Shown here piece after piece: positions 1 through 9,770 of a stretch of 64,000 nt of DNA (position 1 is the first letter of the stretch; every line of letters starts with the position of its first letter). The notes under the pieces were generated by a model that did no database searches, was not told the DNA's origin, and worked only from the letters and a program-made list of their open reading frames with translations. The position numbers and the translations under genes were made by a program. The stretch is from the NCBI RefSeq assembly GCF_009870125.1, contig NC_046683.1:18671001-18735000 (forward strand), written 5' to 3'. The DNA comes from Drosophila pseudoobscura. Lineage: Eukaryota; Arthropoda; Insecta; Diptera; Drosophilidae.

Positions 1-71
1 GATACGCTCTCTCTCTCGCTCAGACTGTGCTCTCAGCAACATTGAATATATCGATACAGCTATCGTAGTAG

Positions 72-636
72 CACTAACCATACAGTATATACATAGATGT
101 GCCAGTTCATACAACGAAAGTGTCACACACTTGCGATACCAATACCCCAGAGTGACGTCATCATGAGAGAGAGAGATCCTTATTTGAAACAGGTTGATTA
201 TTTATTCTCGACTATATATAATAATATAATTGCACATTTATTTCCTTCTCTTAAGCAGGTTGATTATAAATTATACAAATTATGCAAACGCCGTCGGTTC
301 TCGACTTTTTTGTTTATTATAACTAAAACAATGATGTATCTAAATATACAATATAAGAAAATATATATATATACTTAAATAAATATGCATAAATATAAAT
401 GGAATTGGTTTTACATATATTTCAAATCAATTGTCAATCGCGCGCTTTCCGGCGGGAATCTGCAAAGTACAAATTTAGATGCGGGTCGCACCTTGAATAC
501 TCTCATGGACAATACCCATAAATTTTCTAATTCAATTATGAAATATCTTATGTACATACATATGCACATAAATATTAAAGTTTATTACATTCGTATATTG
601 CATGAGGGTTTTCAAAATTACTGTTGTCTTGATGCT
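72..636 (+). mobile_element. CACTA-type transposon terminus with subterminal region
   Basis: The segment begins CACTAACCATACAGTATA. It matches, in inverted orientation and with small differences, the sequence that ends at 47,372, and the similarity stops exactly at the CACTA on both sides, so 72 is a real element end. Inside are AT-rich subterminal repeats, including two copies of a roughly 60-bp motif containing TTGCACATTTATTT and CAGGTTGATTATA (about 185-285). Similarity to the second copy ends near 636 at AATTACTG. No coding sequence is visible. Assignment to the CACTA/CMC superfamily rests on the CACTA start, and it agrees with the TNP2-like transposase remnants elsewhere in the window. 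Confidence 0.6.
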
Positions 637-884
637 TGGTGGCAAGCTTCTTAGAAAAGTGTTAGTACTCTTAAAGGGCACGTAAGTGTGTGTGAGTATG
701 AATGCGTGGAACGATGGATAGACAAAAAGCGCGCGCGAATCTTGTGAGAAAGACAAGTGATTCGTTTTTTTCGCTGGTACGTTGCGTTTATTCCCCATTA
801 ACTACATTAAATTATATTAGATTGCTCGTTTCTGTTATATCTAAGTGGGTGCAGAGTAAAGCTCTACGTTTGGGTGGCTAGAAT
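637..884. other. Unassigned AT-rich spacer
   Basis: No gene, terminal repeat or match to another part of the window was recognised here. It lies between the CACTA-type end and the sequence shared with the second THAP copy (about 885-1032 matches about 62,922-63,052). Confidence 0.3.
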
Positions 885-1032
885 CTCACCTCCTTATCGA
901 CAAGTGAATGCGTTGAGTGTGTGTGTAAAGTCAGTGCGCAGTGAAGTGCATTATATTAGCCATTATATTAAAATGAATATACTATTATAAATATTATTAT
1001 TAACCTACATAGTTGGATTATTATAAAATACT

Positions 1033-1591
1033 ATGTCGTCCGCTAATCAAAAAGATAACCGGAAAACCCGTAGAAAATGCATTATATCTTCCTGTCTCAG
1101 TGGGTATAGAAAAAGTACGTCCGATTTCCCTGTTAGATTATTTCAATTTCCACCGAATTTATTAATGTTTAATAAATGGGTTGAGGTTTGTGGTTTGGAT
1201 AGCAATTTGCTGAAAGAAAAAAACTGCACGAATTTGTGACCGGCATTTTGATGTTAAGTATTTAGGAGTGCGTAAATTAAAGGCGAATGCAGTTCCAACA
1301 TTAAACTTGTCTGAAAATACCTTATGAACTGCATTCAATGCAGATCTTTGTAATGATTACGAATTTTCAGAAAATAAACAAGACAATGAACCAATAGGAA
1401 CATTTTTGCAGGCTAAGAGAGTTAAACTGGCAGATGTGCATAATATAATGTCAAACGAACTAGAGCAACAGTGCGTTACAGAAGCGCCTGATAATGTTTC
1501 ATTAGAAAATAAAGAATCAATTGATATCAAGTTCTGCGAAAATTGCTTAAAAAGAGAGCAAAACGAGAAATATTATAGAAACAAACCGTAG
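1033..1591 (+). pseudogene. THAP-domain protein pseudogene (P-element-like or THAP gene), copy A
   Basis: Three frames together give a THAP zinc finger. An N-terminal C-x4-C (KCIISSC) and a basic/aromatic core with FPVRLFQFP and KWVEVC come first. The C-x2-H motif CDRHF follows in a shifted frame near 1240, then the NAVPTLN box. A charged, probably helical stretch (about 1406-1591) ends at the junction with repeat R1. Lesions are a 2-nt frameshift near 1235 and an in-frame TGA near 1325. Both are also present in copy B at 63,053, so the source was already dead before it was copied. Upstream sequence 885-1032 is shared with copy B. THAP domains are DNA-binding modules of P transposases and related host proteins. 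No DDE-like catalytic region is present, so this is a fragment. Confidence 0.6.
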
Positions 1592-1933
1592 GAGGCATTC
1601 CACCGCAACTCGGATGAGTACCAATACGCGAGGGAGTGGCTTAATAAACTGACAAATATGCAGTGCGACACGGTGTCCCAGGCGCATGCCCCCAGAAAAC
1701 TGGTGAGGATGGACTTTTCAGACACCACGAATCATGCGTCGAGGCTATAGTTTGGCCTCGAGGCCATGAGACTGAAGACTGGTGCTCCGAGTGTGGCTCA
1801 GAAAGTGTGCCGATGATGCAGACCCGAAGGTTAGAAAAATTTGAGAAATAAGTCGCAAAATGAACTAAGCGCACGTCTTTTATAGGCTGCAGAGTCGCAG
1901 TAGCCATTCTGCTGCGTCGCTGCGACTGCGCAT
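1589..1933 (+). repeat. Chimeric dispersed repeat R1, copy A
   Basis: R1 starts TAGGAGGCATTCCACCGC and ends ...GACTGCGCAT just before TCGTCTTATTTAC. It recurs at 4806, 6853, 21973, 24718, 30065, 35413 and 63729, with different sequences on its left side. One frame reads as a protein-like string with several stops (EAFHRNSDEYQYA..., then NHASRL), so it may be a dead coding piece of unknown origin. The recurring antisense frame of about 100 residues exists in every copy only because the DNA is repeated. Confidence 0.6.
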
Positions 1934-2125
1934 TCGTCTTATTTACTAGCGTCAAAAAATACTTCGGCTCTGGCGTTCGGGTACTGATGCGTCATCATGA
2001 GCCAAACAACGAGTACACACACAATAAGTTTCGACAAAAAAGTGTGTTTGTATGCTTCTTTCGTTTTCAGAGATCTGATGCTGATGCTATTTGAATAAAT
2101 GAATGTATGGGTGCACACGAAGCAA
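1934..2125 (+). repeat. Subterminal block S, single copy
   Basis: This begins TCGTCTTATTTAC, contains GGCGTTCGGGTACTGATGCG and CATCATGAGCCAAAC, and ends in GTATGGGTGCACACG. The same block recurs next to every R1 copy and as a 245-bp tandem array at 35,636. It resembles a diverged version of the subterminal DNA of the CACTA-type end at 72 (both have GACG-TCATCATGAG and GTGTGTTTGTATGC-like motifs). It carries no gene. Confidence 0.5.
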
Positions 2126-2182
2126 AAAAAAAAGGTGGAGACAAAACGGCTCACCCACGAGGATGGCAAGAAGAAGATGGAG

Positions 2183-2255
2183 GACTTACCACCAAATTCT
2201 GGGCATTCTCGTGGACGCGGGCGCGGAATAAAAAAGAAGGACAATGCAAACCGTG
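2183..2255 (+). pseudogene. aubergine-like N-terminal fragment, short copy A
   Basis: The frame reads DLPPNSGHSRGRGRGIKKKD then NANR, the same peptide as in the longest copy at 22,904. Here only about 24 codons survive before a deletion joins them to the Helentron filler block at CAAATCTTTTTCC. Upstream, a deletion of about 330 bp relative to the 22,516-22,904 copy fused the frame METKRL...KKMED directly onto it, giving an open chimeric frame from 2099. Resemblance to the start of Drosophila Aub (NLPPN, RGRGRG) is from memory. Confidence 0.45.
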
Positions 2256-2389
2256 CAAATCTTTTTCCACACAGCAACAAATCCTGGCATTTACCGAAAT
2301 TACCCGAAGTTCGCAAATGTTGTGTCAGGATCAAAAGATTGAAGCTAATAAACTCGAGCTCTGTCACTGGAGAGGGCACTGATCGTCCA

Positions 2390-2692
2390 AAAGCAGAATT
2401 TGAGGTCTTATTTCAACGGCATCCATTTTTAGATATAAATTCCGTAGTGTTAGGAGATTTTAATTTATGCCTTCGTTCCCTTTCAGGTTGCTGTAAGAAA
2501 ATTTATGAATTCCTTTCAGAAAGGAATTTTAGGTCATTGTTAGATTTGAACTCGTCCACAACCAATTGCGATACGCATATTGACTGGGCGTTTTCAAACA
2601 TTTCCGATAGCAGGGCCACCGCGCGCACCTTTGAGACTATCTATAGTTATCATAAAGGATATTTTAGTTAATGTTAGAGAGGCAGAAGACTA
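2390..2692 (+). pseudogene. Helentron endonuclease (AP-endonuclease-like) C-terminal fragment, copy A
   Basis: The core motif VVLGDFNLCL is the conserved GDFN of the exonuclease-endonuclease-phosphatase fold, followed by THIDWAFSN, the C-terminal DH/D-type motif region. The N-terminal half of the domain is missing. A one-base insertion near 2657 (CATAAAGGATATTTTAG against CATAATGGAATTTTAG elsewhere) shifts the frame and ends translation at 2671 instead of after the usual REAED. EN domains at the C-terminus of the Rep/helicase protein are typical of Helentrons. Confidence 0.65.
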
Positions 2693-2948
2693 AACTTTTT
2701 TGGTAATCAGGCATTAGTGTAAATATTTAATATTTTGTATTATTTAGCCGTATTCTGAATTATATTAATTCTTTAATCTTTACCTTTGTTAAACCTTTTT
2801 CATTTTTATCCGTTTTATTATTTTGTTAATTAAGTTTAGGTTGAAATAGTTTTATTATTAATCATTTCTATGTATGTATATAGGTATTCTTGTTAGTTTA
2901 GATATTTTTTATAAAGGATTGGAATCCTTTTTTTAATTTTTGGGGAAT

Positions 2949-3158
2949 ATGGAGCTTAAAAATGCTTTTAAAAGCAGCTCAAGTCGACTCGTAGGTCCCC
3001 AAGATTATATTTTGGCTAGAGTGACCCCATTGCATCGTGATGGCCTCCCCGTGGTGTTCCCTGGGTACCAATTTAATGTATTAAATTGGGAGCTAATTCG
3101 AGCGGCGTTTATGTATAAAATATATTTTATAACTTACATACATGTATGTAGATCATAA
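2949..3158 (+). CDS. Conserved small ORF near the Helentron 3' end, copy A
   Basis: A 69-residue frame starts MELKNAFKSSSSRLVGPQDY and continues through TPLHRDGLPVVFPGYQFN. The same frame is open at 23,813 and 60,554. In the cassettes at about 29.2 and 34.6 kb a one-base deletion (TTGCATCG to TTCATCG) breaks it. I do not recognise it. It could be a relic of the C-terminus of the Helentron protein or simply a chance frame kept by DNA similarity. Confidence 0.25.
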   Translation: MELKNAFKSSSSRLVGPQDYILARVTPLHRDGLPVVFPGYQFNVLNWELIRAAFMYKIYFITYIHVCRS

Positions 3159-3196
3159 GCTCACGTATATACCGACTGAGTACCGGGTATAAAGTA

Positions 3197-3220
3197 GAGC
3201 CGCGGCCTTTGCCGCGGCTC
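3197..3220 (+). other. Helentron 3' terminal hairpin, copy A
   Basis: A perfect 10-bp stem GAGCCGCGGC / GCCGCGGCTC with a CTTT loop, 18 bp from the element end. It is preceded by GAGTACCGGGTATA, which mirrors the 5' TATACCCG subterminal motif. Confidence 0.75.
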
Positions 3221-3238
3221 TCAACGTTCCCCCTCGTT

Positions 3239-4416
3239 TCCTTAATAAATTTATTCGCTAAAGAATCCCCTTTAATGATGTTGTTTGGATCAATCAGGAA
3301 CGCTGTGAGTTTGGCTCCTAGTGCGTTTAGCTTATCCTGGGCCAGAGAAGATGCCACGGATGAAGATCTCACAAATTTCTCGCTCAATTGGACGCAGTCC
3401 GAGTTTATTGAGTTCTTCCACTCTGCCATGTTGGCTGCTGCCTTGGCCGCCTCTGCCTTCCGGGCGGCAATCCTATTGGATTTGGTCACTTCCGCGAAAG
3501 AGGTGACAGAATGAATTTCCCTGGCGGACTCTAAGCTGTTATTTAAGAATTCAGGGGGGCGGTTAGATTGCCAACTGGGTCTAGGAAATTCCCCTTGATC
3601 CCTTGGGTTGGGGGAAGTTCTATCAAAAAGGATCGGATATCTAGCCCTGACCTCAGCTCTAGTTAGGTTTTCCAGTGTCATACACTTTTGAATGGCGTAC
3701 GCTTTTGTCCTGGCCTCACACTGCGGGTGGGTGGCAGCATGTTCCCCCTTGCAGCTAGCACAGACCAGCCCTGAGCAGATAATATCTTTGCTGTGATCTT
3801 GTCCGCATTTGAAACATTTCGCTCCACTCTTGCAATGTTGCGCCAGATGGCCAAACCTAAAACACCTGAAACATTGATTAAGCTGAACAAAAGGCTTCAC
3901 TTCTACTTTAGAATATAGAAATTTGATTTTGGTTGGTAACTGCTCTCCTCTGAACCAGAGTTTCACCCTGCCAGTAGGTACACGTTCCCCCGATGCTCTA
4001 TCCCTTCGCGGAATCCGAACTATCTCCTCAATTGGGATATCCGAGGTTACAAGCTCCGCCAGCTGTTCCTCCGAGTAGTGCCCGGGGATCCCAAAAATTA
4101 GCCCTGCTTTTTGGACGAAGTGCCTAAAGATTCGGGTTGAGTACCCTTGAGCAGCGAAAACACTGTTTTCCACTAGCCCGTTTGCACACTCCGCCGACCC
4201 GCACACAATCTTGCACCTGCCATAGCCCATCCTAGCAACCTCCTCGATATCGCTAATGCCCTGTTTCAGCAGCAGATCGGATAGATCAAACTGGTTTATA
4301 GCAATTCTGGCATTATTCGCACTCATTTTGTCGATACAAACAATGTATGGACCTTTATGCCCCTCATAATACTTGTTAACGATGATTTTGCGGTTACTTC
4401 CGTTATTCGTACTCAC
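3239..4416 (-). pseudogene. I-clade non-LTR retrotransposon ORF1 (gag-like), C-terminally truncated
   Basis: About 390 codons in one open frame. The C-terminal half holds three CCHC-type zinc knuckles: CFRCFRFGHLAQHC, CFKCGQDHSKDIIC and CASCKGEHAATHPQC. This arrangement is typical of ORF1 of I, jockey and related elements, which binds the element RNA. The retroposon part ends at about 3239 (ANKFIK), where it meets the outer end of a Helentron. The open frame then runs on for about 35 meaningless codons through the antisense of the Helentron hairpin to 3127. The missing tail (EFVNASNAELDRRQ) appears to be present at 51,531-51,622, in front of the I-like ORF2. No ORF2 follows here. Confidence 0.7.
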
Positions 4417-4805
4417 AGAAAAAGAAACTCCGTTTCAGGCAACGTCGACATGGACAGAACTATCTCTAATAATACCCCTGAAATCTCCCGAGAGAACTAC
4501 CCCCAGAACTTTCCTTCAGTTGCAACATATTAGTTCTGGTTACTGCAGTAAAGACAGGAACATACCACGTCGATAATCGAAGGCGAGGGACTCCAAGAAG
4601 GAGGACAAAGCTGGCGAGAAAATGGAGAATGTTTCAGAGACAACTCCAAAGGAGAAACGGGGGTGTTCAAAACCGAGCATAGGATCTCAGAGTAAGGTAG
4701 GCAGCCGCTGACGTGAATAAGAAGAACGGTTCAACGGTCAACGATGACACGATGAATCTCCTGATCAGTAATTTCTTTGTGATGCGGGACCGCAGCCGCA
4801 AGCCT
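4417..4805. other. Unassigned segment between I-like ORF1 and R1
   Basis: On the minus strand the first bases would be the leader of the I-like ORF1. A short plus-strand frame reads through DTMNLLISNFFVMRDRSRKP into the R1 junction and looks protein-like, but I cannot identify it. No other structure seen. Confidence 0.25.
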
Positions 4806-5150
4806 TAGGAGGCATTCCACCGCAACTCGGATGAGTACCAATACGCGATGGAGTGGCTTAATAAACTGACAAATATGCAGTGCTACACGGTGTCCCAGGC
4901 GCATGCCCCCAGAAAACTGGTGAGGATGGACTTTTCAGACACCACGAATCATGCGTCGAGGCTATAGTTTGGCCTCGAGGCCATGAGACTAAAGACTGGT
5001 GTTCCGAGTGTGGCACAGAAAGTGTGCCGATGATGCAGACCCGAAGGTTGGAAAAATTTGAGAAATAAGTCGCAAAATGAACTAAGCGCACGTCTTTTAT
5101 AGGCTGCAGAGTCGCAGTAGCCATTCTGCTGCGTCGCTGCGACTGCGCAT
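4806..5150 (+). repeat. Chimeric repeat R1, copy B
   Basis: Nearly identical to copy A. The left junction differs: it is CGCAGCCGCAAGCCT before TAGGAGG. A block S copy follows directly (5151-5345). Confidence 0.6.
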
Positions 5151-5345
5151 TCGTCTTATTCGTCTTAGCGTCAATAAAGACTTCGGCTCTGGCGTTCGGG
5201 TACTGATGCGTCATCATGAGCCAAACAACGAGTACACACACAATAAGTTTCGACAAAAATGTGTGTTTGTATGCTTCTTTCGTTTTCAGAGATCTGATGC
5301 TGATGCTATTTGAATAATTGAATGTATGGGTGCACACGAAGCAAA
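5151..5345 (+). repeat. Subterminal block S with R1 copy B
   Basis: Same block as at 1934, here with TCTTAGCGTCAATAAAGAC in place of TACTAGCGTCAAAAAATAC. It ends at GGGTGCACACGAAG, where the METKRL...-type frame starts. Confidence 0.45.
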
Positions 5346-5403
5346 AAAAAAAAAGATGGAGACAAAACGGCTCACCCACGAGGATTTCAAGAAGAAGATG
5401 GAG

Positions 5404-5721
5404 GACTTACCACCAAATTCTGGGCATTCTCGTGGACGCGGGCGCGGAATAAAAAAGAAGGACAATGCAAACCGTGGCTTGGGTCTGCAGTTGGGGCAAT
5501 CTTCTAACGAGGCTCGTCCGGATAAACCTGTCCCCCCAGCGGGGGGAGTCTAAGGATACTGAAGCTCAAGCCATTGAAGGTATTGGTTTTGTTCTTTTTC
5601 CACACAGCAACAAATCCTGGCGTTTACCGAAATTACCCGAAGTTCGCAAATGTTGTGTCAGGATCAAAAGATTGAAGCTAATAAACTCGAGCTCTGTCAC
5701 TGGAGAGGCCACTGATCGTCC
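5404..5721 (+). pseudogene. aubergine-like fragment plus Helentron filler, copy B (truncated cassette)
   Basis: The frame DLPPNSGHSRGRGRG...NRGLGLQLGQ extends further than copy A. A deletion after CCCCCCAGCG removes about 30 bp present at 23,045 and changes the frame. The filler block follows to GATCGTCC at 5721. There the cassette ends abruptly: the endonuclease and 3' end are absent and the sequence changes to unrelated DNA. As in copy A, the METKRL...KKMED frame is fused upstream. Confidence 0.45.
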
Positions 5722-6480
5722 AACTACAAGTGCTGCAGCACAAAAGGAAAGCCGTTACCCCAAATGCTCAGCAATGTACAAACAAAATGCAGGCATTTGC
5801 TCCTCTGTTTTTGAAGACTTTCTAACAAAAGGTATTTTGTTAGCTTGTGCCATGCTTACATTGGACGCAAGCATGCTGGACGACAGCATGCTGCCGTAAT
5901 TTCAACTTGGCTCCTATTGTTGCTTACAAAAACAGCAGTACGCTTTTGTGGGGTCAGTTGGCAAATTGCGTATTTTTTGTATGTAAATGTGCAAACATGT
6001 ACAATACTGAAGTGTGATTGCAACTTATCAGTAATTATAAGGTAATAATTACCTTACATTTATACACAAAATTGGACAATATACCAAAATACGAACAACA
6101 TATATGATTTTTGTCCGATTTATCGATACAAATTAAAAAATATTACAATCAAATCAGAAACAAAAATGGTTTTGTACTAAATTTTTTTAAGTTAAAATAA
6201 GCTAAAAGAAATTTGAAATAAGCTAGATATCTCGCTGTAAGCAATGCAAATACTTTTCAAGCTATTCGATTTAAAAATAAACAAAATCTAGCTTAAAAAA
6301 AGCTAAAATGGCAACAAATAATTAATTAGTTGTACAATAGTACAATATTGTTGCCTTTAACTATTTCGCCAACACTGGGAGTGTGTACGTCCCCGCTGAG
6401 TATACCACCTGCCGTTACTCTCTCAAGGAAGGCATCAGTGCGGAGTACAGTTGATCCCTAATTGATCCGGGGCAACTCAT
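5722..6480. other. Unassigned segment
   Basis: No gene recognised. Short inverted words occur (for example GGTAATAATTACC near 6041, and GCATGCTGGACGACAGCATGCTG near 5871), but they do not form convincing element ends. The right third is AT-rich. Confidence 0.25.
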
Positions 6481-6835
6481 CTTTGGGCAAAGCCACCAGG
6501 CCAGGCAACATTCGCTGGATACCCATAAGTTACCCTTGCCCCCGAATGCCTTGGGCACGAAAATGGGGAAACTGTATAAAAAATTCATTGATGGAATTCC
6601 AGCGGTCTGTGAAGGAGAACCGATCATTGTGTACACCACCACCGATCAAATACCGATGGTAAAGGCCTGCTTTGCCTATTTGGAGTGCAATCAACGTGAC
6701 AGCTACTGCATTCCATTATTTGTATATTCGTGTGGTTAGTTATCCTTATACATAAATACATATATTTGCGAATACTTGTGTTCAACAGGTTCCAATCACA
6801 GACGAGTCGCACCTAGGTTCACGAAAAACATGGTG
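6481..6835 (+). pseudogene. Unidentified coding-like fragment, possibly a captured host-gene exon
   Basis: The frame from about 6536 has balanced codon use and a globular-protein look (GKLYKKFIDGIPAVCEGEP, IIVYTTTDQIPMVKACFAYL). It ends at GGTTAG at 6735. A possible intron (donor GTTAGT near 6736, acceptor CAACAG near 6789) leads to a second protein-like stretch (TDESHLGSRKTWWALDEIL) that runs into R1 at 6853. I do not recognise the protein. Confidence 0.3.
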
Positions 6836-6852
6836 GGCTCTAGATGAGATTT

Positions 6853-7131
6853 TAGGAGGCATTCCACCGCAACTCGCATGAGTACCAGTACAGGCTTAAT
6901 AAACTGACAAATATGAAGTGCGACACGGTGTCCAAGGCGCGCATGCGCAACGCAAGAAGCGCTTCAACGGGATTTTTAAGCAGATGCCCCCAGAAAACTG
7001 GTGAGGATGGACTTTTCGGACCCGAAGGTCGGAAAAATTTGAGAAAAAAGTCGCAAAATGAACTAAGCGCACGTCTTTTATAGGCTGCAGAGTCGCAGTA
7101 GCCATTCTGCTGCGTCGCTGCTACTGCGCAT
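6853..7131 (+). repeat. Chimeric repeat R1, rearranged copy C
   Basis: Same start and end as the other copies. About 100 bp are missing in the middle, and a segment near 6938-6990 (GCATGCGCAACGCAAG) is absent from the others. Confidence 0.55.
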
Positions 7132-7790
7132 TCGTCTTATTTACCGGCGTCAATGAAGACTTCGGCTCTGGCGTTCGGGTACTGACGCGTCATCATGACA
7201 TCATGAGCCAAACGCAGAGAGAACATCTTTGCATGTGTTAGTACACACGCAATATGTTTCGACAAAAATATGTGATTGTATGCTTTTTTCAATTTTCTTT
7301 TAACTCTCTCAGGTCTGGTTCTGTTTTGCCTCCAGCATGTTTTAGTGTATGGGTGCACATGCATTCTCACGTACTTTGCGTGTGTGTGTTTAGTATTGCT
7401 GGCCGCTAGAACTCAAATTTGAGTTTGGTTCTTGTTTCGGGTCTTTTGATGAACTTACCCCCACAAAATAAATGATGAATAGCCAAGGGGTAGGGGTATG
7501 GTACACTACGGCGCGGGAAATGAAATAAAAGCTGTTATTTGTTTGATTAATACCACAAAATATAAAATATTACAATAATATAATTGCACATTTATTTTCT
7601 TATTTTAAACAGGTTGATTATAAATTATAAAAATTATGTAAACGCCATCGGTTCTCGACTTTTTTGTTTATTATAACTAAAACAATGATTTATCTAAATA
7701 TACAATATAAGAAAAAATATATATACATATGTATACTAAAATAAATATGCATAAATATATATATTTCTTTCTATAAATAGAGGATATACA
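7132..7790 (+). mobile_element. CACTA-family subterminal region, second copy
   Basis: It begins with block S (GGCGTTCGGGTACTGACGCG) and continues through GTACTTTGCGTGTGTGTGTTTAG, TTGGTTCTTGTTTCGGGTC and the TTGCACATTTATTT / CAGGTTGATTATA motif to TTTCTATAAATAGAGG. The middle and right parts match 1-400 and, inverted, 46,655-47,110. This links block S to the same transposon family as the CACTA end. No open frame of note. Confidence 0.5.
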
Positions 7791-7908
7791 CACACAATAT
7801 GTTTCGACAAAAATGTGTGATTGTATGCTTCTTTCGTTTTCAGAGATCTGATTGTGATGCCACTTTCTGTTTTCGTGTGTGTGTTCTAGTATTGCGGGGG
7901 TGTCGATG

Positions 7909-8169
7909 ATACAAACTATGCGTGCGGTTGATTTCATCTAGAAATTTCTACTAACTTCCACTCCACAAAAGAAGGCGAGCCAAAAGGAAATGGAAAGATG
8001 ATGCGTTGCGACGGTCTAATGCAAAACGGTACACATAGATGTATGCGTGTGCAGTTGCGGGCTTTAGCTATACGTGTGAGTACATTACAGCTATGTTTTG
8101 GACACAAGCAATAACAACAAAGCTATGCGCGTAAGAGTAGTTACTTAGGCGGTGCAATACAATCATGTG
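7909..8169 (+). repeat. Left arm of a long imperfect inverted repeat
   Basis: About 260 bp from ACAAACTATGCGTGCGG to GGCGGTGCAATACAATCATG are the inverse of 9929-10202, with substitutions and small gaps. The two arms enclose about 1.76 kb, a layout expected of a foldback or TIR transposon. Confidence 0.55.
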
Positions 8170-8229
8170 CATATGAATAGGGCAGTTGTAATATACCAGA
8201 CCCCCTGAACGGCTGAACGATAAAAACTT

Positions 8230-8790
8230 TATGATTGCGCAGGTTCTTGCGCAGCTTTCGGTTCTCGTCCAGCGTCTGCTGTTGCTTCCCACTCACCGAC
8301 TGCACGCAGGCCCATGACCTTTCCACTCTTGGAAAGTGATCAGTAGCAGCTGGAGTGGGAGGCACTGCAAGAAAGATTGGTGTTAGGCGTTGGGTGGAAG
8401 CCTGTGGGGTCGGTTTTTTCGGCCTATCACCATTGAATCTCCGCTCTGAGAATCAAGCCAGCTGATTTCGTCTAGCCGCTTGAGGAATATTTTGTTCCGC
8501 TTGAGATCTATCTGGGGGGCCTCGCCGTGTGCCTCAGGCAGTTCGTCCAGCACACGGTGGTAGCTATGGGCTCAGTGCTGGCATTGCACTTGGAGTGGTC
8601 CTTGCTTTTATCCTCGAGGAGAAAATCGTTTTATTGCGTGAGGGCATCGGACAGATTCCCGACATTCCCTGCGTGTTTCCTTTGGAGCCTCTTGGCTTTG
8701 CTGAGTCTGGGCGTCTCCGAATTTGGCATAGACTTTTCGTTCAAGACGAATCCTCACCGGTGACACCGTCAACCCAATATACATATGTAT
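8230..8790 (-). pseudogene. Unidentified gene fragment inside an inverted-repeat element
   Basis: On the minus strand several short frames look coding: RIRLERKVYAKFGDAQTQQ (about 8780-8620), then after frame changes EAHGEAPQIDLKRNKIFLKR with LDEISWLDSQSGDS (about 8540-8430). A segment beginning at an acceptor-like CTTGCAG reads PPTPAATDHFPRVERS and QTLDENRKLRKNLRNHK (about 8366-8230). The exon/intron look suggests a host gene taken up by the element and decayed. I cannot name it. Confidence 0.3.
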
Positions 8791-9312
8791 GTAATTATAT
8801 GGGACTGCTCCTCCGGTACGGCGTAGGTCCACATGCCAGACCACGAACAGAACGAACGCTGAGGAATGAAAATTCTTATTGGAGCGAGATAACGACCCAA
8901 AGAAAACACGTGGGGAGGTTTAATAAAGAAATTGACTAAGTTTTTATTTTTAGAAGGCAAAAATTATGGGTTGCTTTCGCCTTCTCTATCGCTCTCTCAA
9001 TCTGTCATCCAACAAACGTCGACATTAAAAAATCGATCGCAATACGCGTTGCTTAAGAAGCGCATTAAACAATTACATACATATATCACAAAAAAATAAA
9101 TTTCTGTCGTTTAAAAGAAAATCATTTGGAACCACGGTTCATTTTTTCTTTTTTGCACAAGCAGCAGAAACGGTGCTCGCTTCGTCTACTTTTCGTTCTG
9201 CTTGCGTTTATCTCTTGCGTTCCTCTTTGCGGTCTTCTTCCCGCTTGAAACGTTTCTAAAGCGGCTGCCGATATGAATGCGAGAAACAACGGCAATTGGC
9301 AGTGGACTGTGC

Positions 9313-9330
9313 CACTAACCATACAGTATA
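9313..9330 (+). repeat. CACTA-type terminal inverted repeat, isolated
   Basis: CACTAACCATACAGTATA is identical to the first 18 bases at 72, but the flanking DNA differs on both sides. It may be the end of a different element of the same superfamily, or a short remnant. Confidence 0.45.
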
Positions 9331-9506
9331 CAAAATTGCAATGCAATTTTTGCCGTTAATGGCAACCTCCCTTCCCTCTGACCGGGAGCTCTCAGCGGCT
9401 GCTTAAATATTAAGTCAAAAACGTAATAGACTTACTCCTGCGCGACTAAGTCGCATTTTGTTTTTGCAAAGCATTCACAAAAAGTACTTTTTTGAAATAT
9501 TAGTTA

Positions 9507-9770
9507 CAGTCAGCACAACATTTATTCGGACACTCGTCTATGTCAACTTTCTTTATAAATAACTTGAAAAGTATTTAAGTTTGACAAAAAATTTTTATTT
9601 CATTTTGAACATGGGATATTACTAATACTAATTATAAATCTAAAAACAAAAAAAAACCTTCTTTGGCGAATCAAAAAAAATTAAAAGTATTAAAAAGGCC
9701 ACTTTTTTACGCACAATTATTCGGACACATTCCATTGTCTTGAGGGGGTCCCCCGAAGCTGAACAGCTGA
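9507..9770 (+). mobile_element. Possible Tc1/mariner-like element end
   Basis: The segment begins CAGTCAGCACAACATTTATTC after a TA, with TTATTCGGACAC repeated at about 9718 (AATTATTCGGACAC). CAGT-type starts and such internal repeats occur in Bari/Tc1-like elements. No transposase is visible, so this is a tentative reading. Confidence 0.25.

Larger units (their letters stand above)
2256..3238 (+). mobile_element. Helentron 3' cassette, copy A
   Basis: The order is a 'filler' block (CAGCAACAAATCCTGG to GATCGTCC), the endonuclease C-terminus (about 2390-2692), an AT-rich 3' region, then a GAGTACCGGGTATA subterminal motif, a perfect GC hairpin and the terminal CAACGTTCCCCCTCGTT. The same series ends at 24,102, 29,449, 34,797 and 60,842. 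Helitrons and Helentrons characteristically end in a hairpin close to the 3' terminus. Unlike the other copies, it is followed by an I-type retroposon fragment rather than a DUF4806 element. Confidence 0.7.

Noticed and set aside
1641..1955. About 100-residue minus-strand frame repeated in every R1 copy
   Set aside because: It recurs because the DNA recurs. No domain, it crosses the R1/block S border, and some copies extend it at random.
3127..3238. C-terminal extension of the I-like ORF1
   Set aside because: These codons are the antisense of the Helentron hairpin and 3' end, so this is chance read-through at a junction.
6624..6812. Short minus-strand frame over the coding-like fragment
   Set aside because: Weaker codon character than the plus-strand frame and no motif.
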